Assembly (NCBI RefSeq): GCF_003046795.1
Contig: NZ_PZKN01000031.1
Span: 1-47,376 of the forward strand
Length of the DNA: 47,376 nucleotides
Direction of reading: 5' to 3'
Source of the DNA: Desulfonatronum sp. SC1
GTDB taxonomy: Bacteria; Desulfobacterota; Desulfovibrionia; Desulfovibrionales; Desulfonatronaceae
The position numbers and the translations under genes are program-made. Below the pieces are notes generated by a model. The model ran no database searches. It saw only the letters and a program-made list of their open reading frames with translations, and was not told the DNA's origin. Shown here piece after piece: positions 15,878 to 23,549 of the stretch. Position 1 is the stretch's first letter, and each line of letters starts with the position of its first letter.

Positions 15878-16540
15878 ATGATTGATCTGCACACCCACAC
15901 CCTGTTCAGCGACGGGGCTCTGCTGCCTGGTGAACTGGCCCGCCGGGCCAAGGCCGCCGGATACCAGGCCTTGGCCTTCACCGACCACGTTGATGCCAGC
16001 AATCTGTTTCTGGTTCTGGAAAACGTGGGCCGTGTGGCCGTCCAGGGCGCTACGTATTTTGGGCTGGACATCCTGCTGGGCGTGGAATTGACCCACGTTC
16101 CTCCAGGATTGATCTCCCGGTTGGCGGATTCGGCCCGGATGAACGGAGCCCAACTCGTGGTCGTTCACGGCGAAACCATTGTCGAGCCCGTGGAAATTGG
16201 CACGAATCTGGCGGCCATCGAGGCCGGAGTGGACATCCTGGCCCATCCCGGGCTGATCACCCCCGAGGAGGCCCAATTGGCCGCCGAGCGGGGCGTGCAC
16301 CTCGAGATCACCACCCGCAAGGGCCACAGCCTGACCAACGGCCACGTGGCGGCCCTGGCCCGTCGCTTCGGCGCGAAACTGGTGATCAACAACGACGCCC
16401 ACGCTCCCGGTGACCTGATCTCCCGCGACCAACGCCGTCGCGTCGCCCTGGGCGCCGGCTTGACCCAGGACGAATATCTGCAAGCCGAGGCCAATTCGTG
16501 GGCCTTGGTGGAGAGGGGAAGGCGGAAGGGAGAGGGGTGA
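15878..16540 (+). CDS. PHP-domain phosphoesterase
   Basis: This protein of 220 residues belongs to the polymerase and histidinol phosphatase (PHP) superfamily. Metal ligands are visible in MIDLHTHTLFSDG (H4, H6), FTDHVD, the glutamate of GVELTHV, VVHGE, AHPGLI and NNDAHAPGDL. The start ATG is eight bases after the DUF151 stop. The last nine residues or so (ERGRRKGEG) are coded by the first part of a degenerate 7-bp repeat array that runs past the stop codon, so the C-terminus is probably recent and non-essential. The substrate is unknown; related proteins act on phosphate esters. Confidence 0.88.
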   Translation: MIDLHTHTLFSDGALLPGELARRAKAAGYQALAFTDHVDASNLFLVLENVGRVAVQGATYFGLDILLGVELTHVPPGLISRLADSARMNGAQLVVVHGETIVEPVEIGTNLAAIEAGVDILAHPGLITPEEAQLAAERGVHLEITTRKGHSLTNGHVAALARRFGAKLVINNDAHAPGDLISRDQRRRVALGAGLTQDEYLQAEANSWALVERGRRKGEG

Positions 16541-16582
16541 GGCCTGAAGGATGAGGGCTGAAATCTGAGACCTGAAGGCATA
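16513..16582 (+). repeat. Degenerate 7-bp-period array, consensus RGGCTGA
   Basis: Ten consecutive heptads fit one register: GAGGGGA, AGGCGGA, AGGGAGA, GGGGTGA, GGCCTGA, AGGATGA, GGGCTGA, AATCTGA, GACCTGA, AGGCATA. The array begins inside the PHP gene, supplies its stop codon (the TGA of GGGGTGA) and ends 170 bases before the sirtuin gene. Confidence 0.8.
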
Positions 16583-16706
16583 GGGGCAGCTTGCTTTATC
16601 TTCCTGAAAGGGAGAAGTCGTATTGTCGATGGTTTTAACCACCGGATTGGAGTATACGTTTTTTATTATCCTGAAAGGACGACGCCTGTGTACGCGTAAT
16701 CGCCAA

Positions 16707-16738
16707 CCGTGAACCCCTGAACCGTGAGCCGCGGAACC
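16707..16738 (+). repeat. Short degenerate repeat, units near CCGTGAA
   Basis: Four units of seven or eight bases follow each other: CCGTGAA, CCCCTGAA, CCGTGAG and CCGCGGAA. They end about 15 bases before the sirtuin start. The period is less regular than in the arrays on either side, so this is a weaker call. Confidence 0.55.
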
Positions 16739-16751
16739 TCTAAAAACAAAC

Positions 16752-17495
16752 ATGTTTAATCTCATCGACCAGGCTGCCGAACTCTGGCGCTCCGCACGTA
16801 GGGTGGTGGCGTTGACCGGGGCCGGGATTTCCGTGCCCAGCGGGATTCCGGATTTTCGTAGCCCCGGCGGGTTGTGGTCCCGCTTCGACGCTAACGTGGT
16901 GGCCAGCACCTGGGGCCTGGAACGCAACCCCAAGGCGGTCTGGGAGTTTCTCCTGGATGCCTTGACCATGTTCGGCAACGCCGCGCCCAACCCGGCCCAC
17001 CTGGCCTTGACCCGGCTGGAGCAGGCCGGACGGCTGGACATGGTGATCACCCAGAACATCGACGGGTTGCACCAGCAGGCAGGGACGCGCAACGTGATCG
17101 AATTCCACGGCAACTGCCGCGGTTTTTACTGCAACGCCTGTCGGCGCGATTATTCCGCCGAGACAGCTCAGGGGTTGACCTCCGCGGACCTGCCCTGGAT
17201 GTGCGAGGGCTGCGGCGGGGTGATTCGCCCGTCGTTGGTCTTTTTCGGCGAGGCCATTCCCCAGGTGGCCCTGACCGAAAGCCAGCGCTGGAGTAACCGG
17301 GCCGATCTGGCGGTGATCATCGGTACCTCCGGCGACGTGGCTCCGGCCAATATTATCCCTTATCAGGTCAAGGCCGGAGGCGGTCGGGTGTTGGAGATCA
17401 ACCTGGGCCCGACCAGCTACGGTGATCTGGCCGACGTCCGCCTGGACCTGCCGGCCGAGAAGTGCCTGCCTGAGCTGGCTGAACGGTTGGGGTGA
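16752..17495 (+). CDS. cobB: NAD-dependent protein deacylase (Sir2 family)
   Basis: This sirtuin of 247 residues removes acyl groups from lysines using NAD. The NAD site GAGISVPSGIPDFRS lies at 23-37, TQNIDGLHQQAG follows, and the catalytic histidine is in EFHGNC. The zinc ribbon has CNAC and CEGC pairs (about 128-157). RPSLVFFGEAIP and IIGTSGDVAPA complete the fold. All catalytic elements seem present. The gene stands alone, bounded on both sides by 7-bp-period repeats. The symbol follows bacterial usage and is not proof of orthology to the Salmonella protein. Confidence 0.92.
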   Translation: MFNLIDQAAELWRSARRVVALTGAGISVPSGIPDFRSPGGLWSRFDANVVASTWGLERNPKAVWEFLLDALTMFGNAAPNPAHLALTRLEQAGRLDMVITQNIDGLHQQAGTRNVIEFHGNCRGFYCNACRRDYSAETAQGLTSADLPWMCEGCGGVIRPSLVFFGEAIPQVALTESQRWSNRADLAVIIGTSGDVAPANIIPYQVKAGGGRVLEINLGPTSYGDLADVRLDLPAEKCLPELAERLG

Positions 17496-17498
17496 AGG

Positions 17499-17547
17499 CG
17501 GAGAAGACAGGAGTCTGAAGTTAGAAGTTGGTAGTCAGAAGTAGGGT
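17499..17547 (+). repeat. Degenerate 7-bp-period array, consensus GTCNGAA
   Basis: Seven heptads fit one register just after the sirtuin stop: CGGAGAA, GACAGGA, GTCTGAA, GTTAGAA, GTTGGTA, GTCAGAA, GTAGGGT. The array ends about 70 bases before tolQ. The motif differs from the array upstream of the sirtuin, but the period is the same. Confidence 0.75.
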
Positions 17548-17617
17548 GTTTGAACTGGAGTTGAGCGGACGCACGAAACGGCATCAATAATCACAAATAG
17601 ATACAGGAAATTCATTC

Positions 17618-18352
17618 ATGGAGCTTCTTCCACAAACCGGCATTTGGGATCTGGTCCGCCAAGCGACCATCGTGGTGCAACTGGTGATGCTACTCTTGGT
17701 GGGCATGTCCCTGGCCAGTTGGAGCATCATTTTCTACAAGATCATAATTTTGCGCCGGGCCAAGCAGCAGGCCCTGGTGGACTTCAAGCGCTTTCAGAGC
17801 GCCCCGGACCTTGGGTCAGCGGTTCATATCCTGGCCCGCGGAGCGGATTCACCGCTCTACCCCCTGGCCTATCAGGCCGTGGCCGAGTTGAAGCGGCTGG
17901 AAGGGGCCACCATGCCCGCGGCCCAGAAGAGCAAGATCGCCATGGACAATCTGCGTCGCGTCCTGCGCCAGAACGTCAGCAGTTCCATACGAAATCTGGC
18001 TTCCTCGCTCTCGTTTCTGGCCACCTGCGCCAGCACCGCGCCGTTCATCGGACTGTTCGGCACGGTCTGGGGGATCATGCACTCCTTCTACGCTATCGGG
18101 CAGATGGGCAGCGCTTCCCTGGCCACCGTGGCCCCGGGGCTGTCCGAAGCCCTGGTAGCCACGGCCATCGGCCTGGCCGTGGCCATCCCCGCGTCCGTGG
18201 CCTACAATTTCTTTCGGGGAATGCTGGGCAGCATCGAAGTGGAGCTGATCAACTTCGCCGGGGCGTTCTTGAACCGGGTTCAACGAGAGTTGCCCTGGGT
18301 TTCCGGGCAGTTGGAGTCCGAGGAAAATGGGCTAGAGGAACACAAAATTTAG
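17618..18352 (+). CDS. tolQ: TolQ, proton-channel subunit of the Tol-Pal system
   Basis: This inner-membrane protein of 244 residues belongs to the MotA/TolQ/ExbB family. Three membrane spans are seen at about 18-40, 130-155 and 165-190. The second contains CASTAPFIGLFGTVWGIM, the conserved family stretch, and the third contains LSEALVATAIGLAVAIPA. With TolR it uses the proton gradient to energise TolA, which draws the outer membrane inwards at division. It heads an ordered tolQ-tolR-tolA-tolB-pal run on one strand. AGGA is nine bases before the ATG. Confidence 0.95.
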   Translation: MELLPQTGIWDLVRQATIVVQLVMLLLVGMSLASWSIIFYKIIILRRAKQQALVDFKRFQSAPDLGSAVHILARGADSPLYPLAYQAVAELKRLEGATMPAAQKSKIAMDNLRRVLRQNVSSSIRNLASSLSFLATCASTAPFIGLFGTVWGIMHSFYAIGQMGSASLATVAPGLSEALVATAIGLAVAIPASVAYNFFRGMLGSIEVELINFAGAFLNRVQRELPWVSGQLESEENGLEEHKI

Positions 18353-18378
18353 GCGCTCCCGGGCAAGGAGAAAATTGT

Positions 18379-18789
18379 ATGGAAGGCCATACCGGTCAAG
18401 GATACATGGACCAGATGAACGTGGTCCCGTTCGTCGACGTCATGCTCGTGCTGCTGGTGATCTTCATGGTCACGGCCCCATTCATGACCGAGGGACTGGA
18501 GGTGGATCTGCCCCAGACCCGGACTGTGCAGACCCTGCCCCAGGACGAAGACACCCTGGTCTTGACCATCCGTAGCGACGGCTCCATTTTTCTGGATCAA
18601 TACGAAGTGGCGCTGGGCGAATTGGGAGAGCATGTCGAACGCTTGATCCAGACCCGGGACAGGATTCTCTACCTCCGGGCGGACAAGGACGTGCCCTACG
18701 GGCTGGTGGTGCAGGTGATGGCCGAGGCCCGTGAGGCCGGCGTCGAGCGACTGGGCATCGTGGCCGAGTCCGAACCCCGGGAGCCCTGA
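18379..18789 (+). CDS. tolR: TolR, Tol-Pal channel subunit
   Basis: This protein of 136 residues is of the ExbD/TolR family. The single N-terminal span (about 15-36) contains NVVPFVDVMLVLLVIFMV, with D20 at the position of the functional proton-handling aspartate. The periplasmic domain carries LRADKDVPYGLVVQVMAEAREAGVERLGIV, the family's conserved C-terminal stretch. The ATG has AAGGAG eight bases upstream. A much longer overlapping frame starting inside tolQ is an artefact. Gene order and motif settle the identity. Confidence 0.95.
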   Translation: MEGHTGQGYMDQMNVVPFVDVMLVLLVIFMVTAPFMTEGLEVDLPQTRTVQTLPQDEDTLVLTIRSDGSIFLDQYEVALGELGEHVERLIQTRDRILYLRADKDVPYGLVVQVMAEAREAGVERLGIVAESEPREP

Positions 18790-18826
18790 GGCCCGTTTGT
18801 CTCGGATTCGACCAGCGAGGTAACAT

Positions 18827-19717
18827 TTGGGCATTCCTACGCATATACTTGTCTTCGGGCTGTCCGTGCTCCTGCATATCGGGGTGGTAGGCATCGGTCT
18901 GTTCCAGCTGTCCTCCAGCAAGCAGATCCGGGTCGACCTGAGCAAGCCCGTGGTCTACCAGGTTGACCTGGTTCGCCTTGATCCGCCCGCTCCCGGTCGT
19001 CCGGCTCCGTTGGCGCCTTCCGCGCCGGCTCCCGTGACGCCGGCTCCGGCGGCCCAGGAACAACCAAAGCCCGCGCCCAAGCCGGAGGTTGCGCCTCCTG
19101 CCCCGCCGCCTCCGCAACCCAAGGCCGAAGTTCCCATCCCCGAGCCTCCCAAGCCGGCCCCAGAACCCAAACCGGCCCCTAAGCCTGAGCCAAAGCCGGA
19201 ACCCAAACCTGAACCGCCCAAGCCTGCTCCGAGTCCTCCCAAGCCTCCTGAGCCGCCGCGACAGCCCGCGCGAACTGAACCAACCCGTGAGCAGATCATG
19301 GCCGAAGCCATCGGATCCGTGCAGCGGGACGTGGCGCAACGTGCCCAGCCTGATGCACGGGATCAGGCCGTGGCCAGCCTGCGGCAAAGCGGGGCCTCGG
19401 GGCCTGGCGGAGCCGATGGACAGGCCGGCAGCGGCTATGGGGGGCTCTTGGAGGTGTACGCCCAGATGGTGGAGAGCCGTGTCAAGGCCCAGTGGCGGTT
19501 TCCCAAAGGGGCGTCGCGGCAGGATCTCAATGCGGTGCTGGACATCTCCCTGGACCGGGACGGTCGTGTCTTGGGCAGCCGCGTTGTGCGTTCCTCCGGG
19601 CATTCCGGATTCGACGCTTCCATAGAGCGGGCCGTGGAGGAGACCGGGCAACTGCCGCCTCCGCCCCGTCCCGACCTGCGCACCATTCGAATTACGTTCA
19701 ATCTTCAGGAGTTGTAA
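18827..19717 (+). CDS. tolA: TolA/TonB-like periplasm-spanning protein
   Basis: This protein of 296 residues has an N-terminal span (about 8-28) and a long Pro/Glu/Lys-rich region (about 50-150) with PKPEPKPEPK-like repeats that would extend across the periplasm. A TonB-C-like domain (about 205-296) follows, holding VESRVKAQWRFP, LNAVLDISLDRDGRVLGSRVVRSSGHSGFDASIERAV and a final beta strand. It starts at TTG, with GAGG six bases upstream. In enterobacteria TolA's middle is helical; here it is of the TonB-type PEK kind, so the domain could be labelled TonB. Position between tolR and tolB makes TolA the best name. Confidence 0.88.
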   Translation: MGIPTHILVFGLSVLLHIGVVGIGLFQLSSSKQIRVDLSKPVVYQVDLVRLDPPAPGRPAPLAPSAPAPVTPAPAAQEQPKPAPKPEVAPPAPPPPQPKAEVPIPEPPKPAPEPKPAPKPEPKPEPKPEPPKPAPSPPKPPEPPRQPARTEPTREQIMAEAIGSVQRDVAQRAQPDARDQAVASLRQSGASGPGGADGQAGSGYGGLLEVYAQMVESRVKAQWRFPKGASRQDLNAVLDISLDRDGRVLGSRVVRSSGHSGFDASIERAVEETGQLPPPPRPDLRTIRITFNLQEL

Positions 19718-19723
19718 TCAAAT

Positions 19724-21055
19724 ATGCATGTGTTTCATGGAACTACCTCACGACGCTTGGCGTTGGTTTTGCTGATTCTGTTGTGCGTGGCGTTTCCGAC
19801 CCGGAACGTCGGTGCGCAACAGACCTTGAGCATCGATATCTTCGGCCCGGGGCAATCCCAACTGAACTTGGTCATGGCCAAGCCCCTGGGGCTGGCCGCT
19901 GGGCAACAGCCTCCAGCCGAAGCCGAGACCCTGGCCGGATATCTGGAGGATTATCTCGGATTCATGCCGTTTTTGCGGCTGGTTCCGGGGAGCCGTATCC
20001 TGGGTGGGGACGTGCTGCCCGGAGTCACGGCCCAGGACGTGGATTTCCGACGGTTTCGCCTGGAAAGGGTCGATCTCGTGCTCACCGCCGGATGGGGCGG
20101 TCCCAACGGGCCGGTGGAACTGCGGGTCTTCGAGACCTTTGAACAGCGCCTGATTCTGGGCAAGGCCTACACCGGCGCGACCCCGGCGGACCTGCCCGAG
20201 ATCGCGGCCAGGTTTTGCGCGGACCTGATGGCGGAACTGACCGGGCAGGGGGATTTTTTCCGCTCTACCCTGGCGGTGGTCCGGACGCATGGCGAGAATA
20301 AGGAACTTTGGGCTTCTTCCCCTTTGGGCCAGGGGATGCGGCAATTGACCAGCCTGGGCGGCATCAGTATGAGCCCGGCCTGGTCCAGGGACGGCCGACG
20401 ATTGGCGTTCACCCTGATCAACGACGGCCGACACTATTTGGGAGTTCTGGACAAGGAAAGCGGTGACGTTCGTCGCGTTCAACTGCCGGGGAACAGTGTG
20501 ATTTCTCCGGTATTCGACCACAAAGGCAATATTTTTGTCAGTCTGAATCCGGAAGGCAGCCCGAATATTTACCAGCTTTCCGATGATCTGCGCATGGGCC
20601 CAAGGGTGGTTCAGAGCTGGGCCATCGATATTTCACCGAGTTTCGACGCCACAGGCTCCAAAATGGCCTATGTCTCCAGCAGGCTCGGAAATCCGCATAT
20701 TTTCGTGGTGGACATAGCCTCCGGGGTGTCCCGCAGAGTGACCTACGAGGGTACCTACAACACGAATCCCAGCCTCAGCCCGGATGGGCGATTGGTGGTT
20801 TTTTCGCGCCAAACCAGCGAAGGGCATAGAATTTTTATGCACGATCTGCTAACTGGGAGGGAGCGGCAGTTGACTTTTGGACCAAGAAATGATGTCAGTC
20901 CTGCATGGGCACCGGATAGTTACTTTATTGCTTTCAGTTCCAATCGGAGTGGTGAGTACAAGATTTATCTGACCACCCGGAACGGCGACGAGGCCCGGAT
21001 GGTGCCCCTGGGCGAGGGAGAGTTCGCGTCGCCGGCCTGGGCGCGGCAACCGTGA
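19724..21055 (+). CDS. tolB: TolB periplasmic beta-propeller
   Basis: This protein of 443 residues has a signal peptide (hydrophobic core about 11-26, cleavage near VGA-QQ) and an N-terminal mixed domain (about 33-170). A six-bladed WD40-like (PD40) propeller follows. Each blade shows the repeat pattern of the type SPAWSRDGRRLAFTL, SPSFDATGSKMAYVSS, NPSLSPDGRLVVFSR and SPAWAPDSYFIAFSSN. TolB binds Pal in the periplasm. The start lies six bases after the TolA stop, and AGGAG within the end of tolA is twelve bases away, so translation may be coupled. Confidence 0.95.
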   Translation: MHVFHGTTSRRLALVLLILLCVAFPTRNVGAQQTLSIDIFGPGQSQLNLVMAKPLGLAAGQQPPAEAETLAGYLEDYLGFMPFLRLVPGSRILGGDVLPGVTAQDVDFRRFRLERVDLVLTAGWGGPNGPVELRVFETFEQRLILGKAYTGATPADLPEIAARFCADLMAELTGQGDFFRSTLAVVRTHGENKELWASSPLGQGMRQLTSLGGISMSPAWSRDGRRLAFTLINDGRHYLGVLDKESGDVRRVQLPGNSVISPVFDHKGNIFVSLNPEGSPNIYQLSDDLRMGPRVVQSWAIDISPSFDATGSKMAYVSSRLGNPHIFVVDIASGVSRRVTYEGTYNTNPSLSPDGRLVVFSRQTSEGHRIFMHDLLTGRERQLTFGPRNDVSPAWAPDSYFIAFSSNRSGEYKIYLTTRNGDEARMVPLGEGEFASPAWARQP

Positions 21056-21092
21056 AGCATTTTTTCATCAACGTCTTTTAAGGAGAAAAGGT

Positions 21093-21668
21093 ATGAGGGG
21101 AAACTGGGTTGTTGGTTTGGGGCTGATTTTGGCCATTATGCTGGCCTTTGGGGCCGGTTGCGCCAAGAAGCAGGTTGATTCGAGCCCGGTGGGCGTTAGT
21201 GCCGAACAGACCGCTGAAGAGGCGAGGCTGCGGGAAGAGGCCAGACTGCGAGAGCAGCAGTTGGCTGAAGAACGCTTGGCCAGGGAGCGTTCCGAGGCGG
21301 AAAGGGCCCGTTTGGGCCAAGTGGCCGAGATGATCACTGCGAACATGATTCACTTTGACTTTGACAGGTACGACCTGCGTCCAGATGCTCGGGAAGTCTT
21401 GCAAGCCAAGGCCGAGTTGCTGAAGCAGAATTCGGATATCCGTCTGCTGATCGAAGGGCATACCGACGAACGGGGGACCTCCGAGTACAACCTGGCCTTG
21501 GGTGAGCGCCGTGCTCGGGCCGCATATGAGTTCCTGGTCCTTTTGGGCATCAGCCCCAATCGGCTGCAGATCGTCAGCTACGGCAAGGAACGCCCCTTGA
21601 ACCCGGCCAGCAACGAAACCGCCTGGGCTCAGAACCGTCGCGCTCAGTTCCGGATTCTCGACATGTAG
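21093..21668 (+). CDS. pal: Pal, peptidoglycan-associated lipoprotein
   Basis: This lipoprotein of 191 residues has a lipobox FGAGC with lipidated C23. A highly charged coiled coil (about 38-75, near repeats of EEARLRE) follows, then an OmpA-like domain (about 80-191). The peptidoglycan-binding motif is IEGHTDERGTSEYNLALGERRA, holding the conserved aspartate and arginine. Pal ties the outer membrane to the wall and is moved by TolB. AAGGAG is seven bases before the ATG. The acidic/basic helix is longer than in the enterobacterial protein. A strong terminator follows 31 bases after the stop. Confidence 0.96.
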   Translation: MRGNWVVGLGLILAIMLAFGAGCAKKQVDSSPVGVSAEQTAEEARLREEARLREQQLAEERLARERSEAERARLGQVAEMITANMIHFDFDRYDLRPDAREVLQAKAELLKQNSDIRLLIEGHTDERGTSEYNLALGERRARAAYEFLVLLGISPNRLQIVSYGKERPLNPASNETAWAQNRRAQFRILDM

Positions 21669-21699
21669 GAATGTGAAAGGTTCTCGAACCGATCACGAA

Positions 21700-21737
21700 A
21701 AAAAATCGCCGTCGGGGTTACCCGGCGGCGATTTTTT
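21700..21737. terminator. Strong bidirectional terminator after pal
   Basis: A 17-bp stem with one T-G wobble (AAAAAATCGCCGTCGGG and CCCGGCGGCGATTTTTT) closes a GTTA loop. T-runs arise on both strands, so it can end both the tol-pal transcript and the convergent pgpA transcript. Confidence 0.92.
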
Positions 21738-21780
21738 ATTTGGTGCAGGGGCAGCAGTGTCTGCCCTGTTTTGAGAGTGA

Positions 21781-22248
21781 CTATGTCAGCGTGACCACGA
21801 GCCAGAGCAGTGCCGCAGCCGGGGCCGCGGCCACTACGTCGTCGAGCATTACCCCCAGTCCTCCGGGAACCCGTCGTTCCACCGCGCGAACCGGCCAGGG
21901 CTTGAGTATGTCGGCAACCCGGAAAAACACGAAGCCCGCAGCGAGTTGCAGGGGAGTCAGCACGGCAAAAGGCAGCAGGGTTAGCCATTGTCCCAACAGC
22001 TCGTCCACCACCACGCATCCGGGATCCTTGCGCCCGAACCGCCGCTCTGCCCTGGCCGCGGCCCAGGTCCCGACCACCAATACGCCCGCGAGTACCAGAA
22101 CGCGCAGGGGAAAAGACAGTGGCATGAACAGCCAAGGGGCTGCGAGCACTGCGGCCAGGGAGCCCCATGTTCCCGGAGCCTTGGGAAGAAGGCCGAACGG
22201 TCCGAGAGTGGCGATGCTTGAAGCGATGCGGTCGATAATCGCGGTCAT
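21781..22248 (-). CDS. pgpA: Phosphatidylglycerophosphatase A
   Basis: This membrane protein of 155 residues belongs to the PgpA family, which dephosphorylates phosphatidylglycerol phosphate. The signature LGPFGLLPKAPGTWGSLAAV opens the protein. The metal-site acidic residues appear in VVDELLGQWL (D and E), RVADILKPWP and GGLGVMLDDVVAA. Four hydrophobic segments are seen. It is convergent with pal and shares its terminator. Start choice is the first ATG, with AGGA upstream. Confidence 0.93.
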   Translation of the reverse strand: MTAIIDRIASSIATLGPFGLLPKAPGTWGSLAAVLAAPWLFMPLSFPLRVLVLAGVLVVGTWAAARAERRFGRKDPGCVVVDELLGQWLTLLPFAVLTPLQLAAGFVFFRVADILKPWPVRAVERRVPGGLGVMLDDVVAAAPAAALLWLVVTLT

Positions 22249-22345
22249 GGGGATAATCCTGGCATTAGGGCGGACCGGTGTTCAGAAGCGCGGCAGATAG
22301 GCTCACGTCGATATGTGCCCGTATCAGAACGTTGTCGGAATGGTG

Positions 22346-22942
22346 TCAGAACGGGTTGACGTGCTCCTGCCTAGTGTAGTGCAGGTAGCCAACGCTGGCT
22401 CCCAGGCGCAGGCCGACACCGGTACGGATAGGCGCGAGGATGATCTCATTGCTCTTTTGATAGTTCATGCTAACTCCCCCAAGGACGTAGACGCTGCCGT
22501 CCACCCCTGGAAAACGCTGGAAGATTAGATTGGGGTCGGTCAGGTTGTAAACCAGGGTGAAGACCTTCGCGGCATGCAGCCCAACGTCGAAGCCCACGGA
22601 CGGCCCTTGCCAGAACACATCGACAGGATCTTGGCCCTTTAGCTGCAACTGGCCCTTGCCGTAACGCAACCCGACCACCAAGGCCCCTCCGGCCTCGTCA
22701 CCCTTGATGAAACCGGTTGGACGGCCTTGCTCGGCGAATATCCTGTTCAGAATGTCGGCTAACCCTTCGGTGGTCCCTTCGAAAAAGCCTTCCACATGGT
22801 TGCTGATTTCTTCCTTGCTGTAAGTTTGCGATTCGGTTTCCATGCCGTGAGGGGCCTGGGCCATGGCCTGGGTCATGGCCAGGAAAAAGCAGAACCAGAG
22901 AGTCAGTCCCATGACGATGGTCGTGTTCCGGAAAGTGATCAT
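22346..22942 (-). CDS. DUF1134 (EipA-type) exported protein
   Basis: This protein of 198 residues has a signal peptide (core about 8-22, cleavage near AMA-Q at 28) and a DUF1134 domain with FWQGPSVGFDVGLHAAKVFTLVYNL and a glycine-rich C-terminal beta region. In Brucella, EipA of this family supports envelope integrity; transfer of that role here is inference. GGGAG lies seven bases before the ATG. The gene is separated by about 100 bases from pgpA and may be on the same transcript, giving an envelope-related cluster with tol-pal. Confidence 0.82.
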   Translation of the reverse strand: MITFRNTTIVMGLTLWFCFFLAMTQAMAQAPHGMETESQTYSKEEISNHVEGFFEGTTEGLADILNRIFAEQGRPTGFIKGDEAGGALVVGLRYGKGQLQLKGQDPVDVFWQGPSVGFDVGLHAAKVFTLVYNLTDPNLIFQRFPGVDGSVYVLGGVSMNYQKSNEIILAPIRTGVGLRLGASVGYLHYTRQEHVNPF

Positions 22943-23292
22943 AAATGTCTCCCTGTTAGCTGTTTCTTGGAATCAGAATAGTGCTTTCCGCCGGATCGAA
23001 TGGATCTCAGTAAAATATTGCCATGGAGAGCATTACTTGGAATAATAGACATGATCAAGATGGCGGGAAACCGTCAAATTCGGGCGGGGATTCCAACTGT
23101 TCCCATTGCTTGTCCCGGACTGATTTTTACTCCGATTCTTTTATACAGCTTTGCAAATTATTCAGCACACACTGTACATGACCCTACTCTACGCTGATTT
23201 TTCCCGAAATGGACGTCTCGTTGTAATTGTATCGGGCAGTGGGTGTGCTGGGGCATTTGTGTGGGCATTCATGGGCCGCTCCGGCGAAGATC
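22943..23292. other. Intergenic stretch without recognised genes
   Basis: About 350 bases lie between the DUF1134 gene and the tRNA terminator. The stretch is somewhat AT-rich near 23120-23170 and holds the promoter side of the DUF1134 gene. No convincing coding frame, repeat or RNA was seen. The short frames that exist have no ribosome site or family resemblance. Confidence 0.6.
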
Positions 23293-23326
23293 AAAAAAAA
23301 GGGGCAGAGAATCGCTTCTCTGCCCC
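23293..23326 (-). terminator. Rho-independent terminator of the tRNA gene
   Basis: On the minus strand a perfect 11-bp stem (GGGGCAGAGAA, loop GCGA, TTCTCTGCCCC) is followed by eight Ts. It begins ten bases after the tRNA CCA end. Confidence 0.93.
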
Positions 23327-23335
23327 TTGATATTC

Positions 23336-23411
23336 TGGTGGAGACGGGGGGATTCGAACCCCCGGCCTCTGCCTTGCGAAGGCAGCGCTCTCCCAACTGA
23401 GCCACGCCCCC
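23336..23411 (-). tRNA. tRNA-Ala (anticodon CGC)
   Basis: This is a 76-base cloverleaf with an encoded CCA. The acceptor arm GGGGGCG pairs with CGTCTCC, with two G-U pairs. The D stem is GCTC/GAGC, and the anticodon stem CTGCC/GGCAG encloses TTCGCAA with CGC at 34-36. The T arm is GGGGG-TTCGAAT-CCCCC. The anticodon reads GCG, an alanine codon. An IS element lies about 80 bases upstream of the gene. Confidence 0.95.
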
Positions 23412-23493
23412 CTGATAAAGGTATAATCTTATCAATTGACTTGGAGGCGGTCAAGTTTTTTTGAGGGACGCAGTTGTCCGGATTGGACTGGTA

Positions 23494-23512
23494 TAGGGTT
23501 TTCTTGGACACC
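23494..23512 (+). repeat. IS left inverted repeat
   Basis: TAGGGTTTTCTTGGACACC matches the reverse complement of the right end with one gap and one mismatch in the first 18 bases. Confidence 0.75.
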
Positions 23513-23549
23513 GAATTGGGGGTAAGACAAAACCCCCAGGAGGTGTACA

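Noticed and set aside
16513-17547. Repeats around the sirtuin gene as a CRISPR array
   Set aside because: Units are seven bases, tandem and degenerate, with no spacers and no cas genes.
17644-18789. A 381-codon frame covering tolQ and tolR
   Set aside because: Only its last 136 codons are coding (TolR, with its own AAGGAG and ATG); the rest is out of frame within tolQ.
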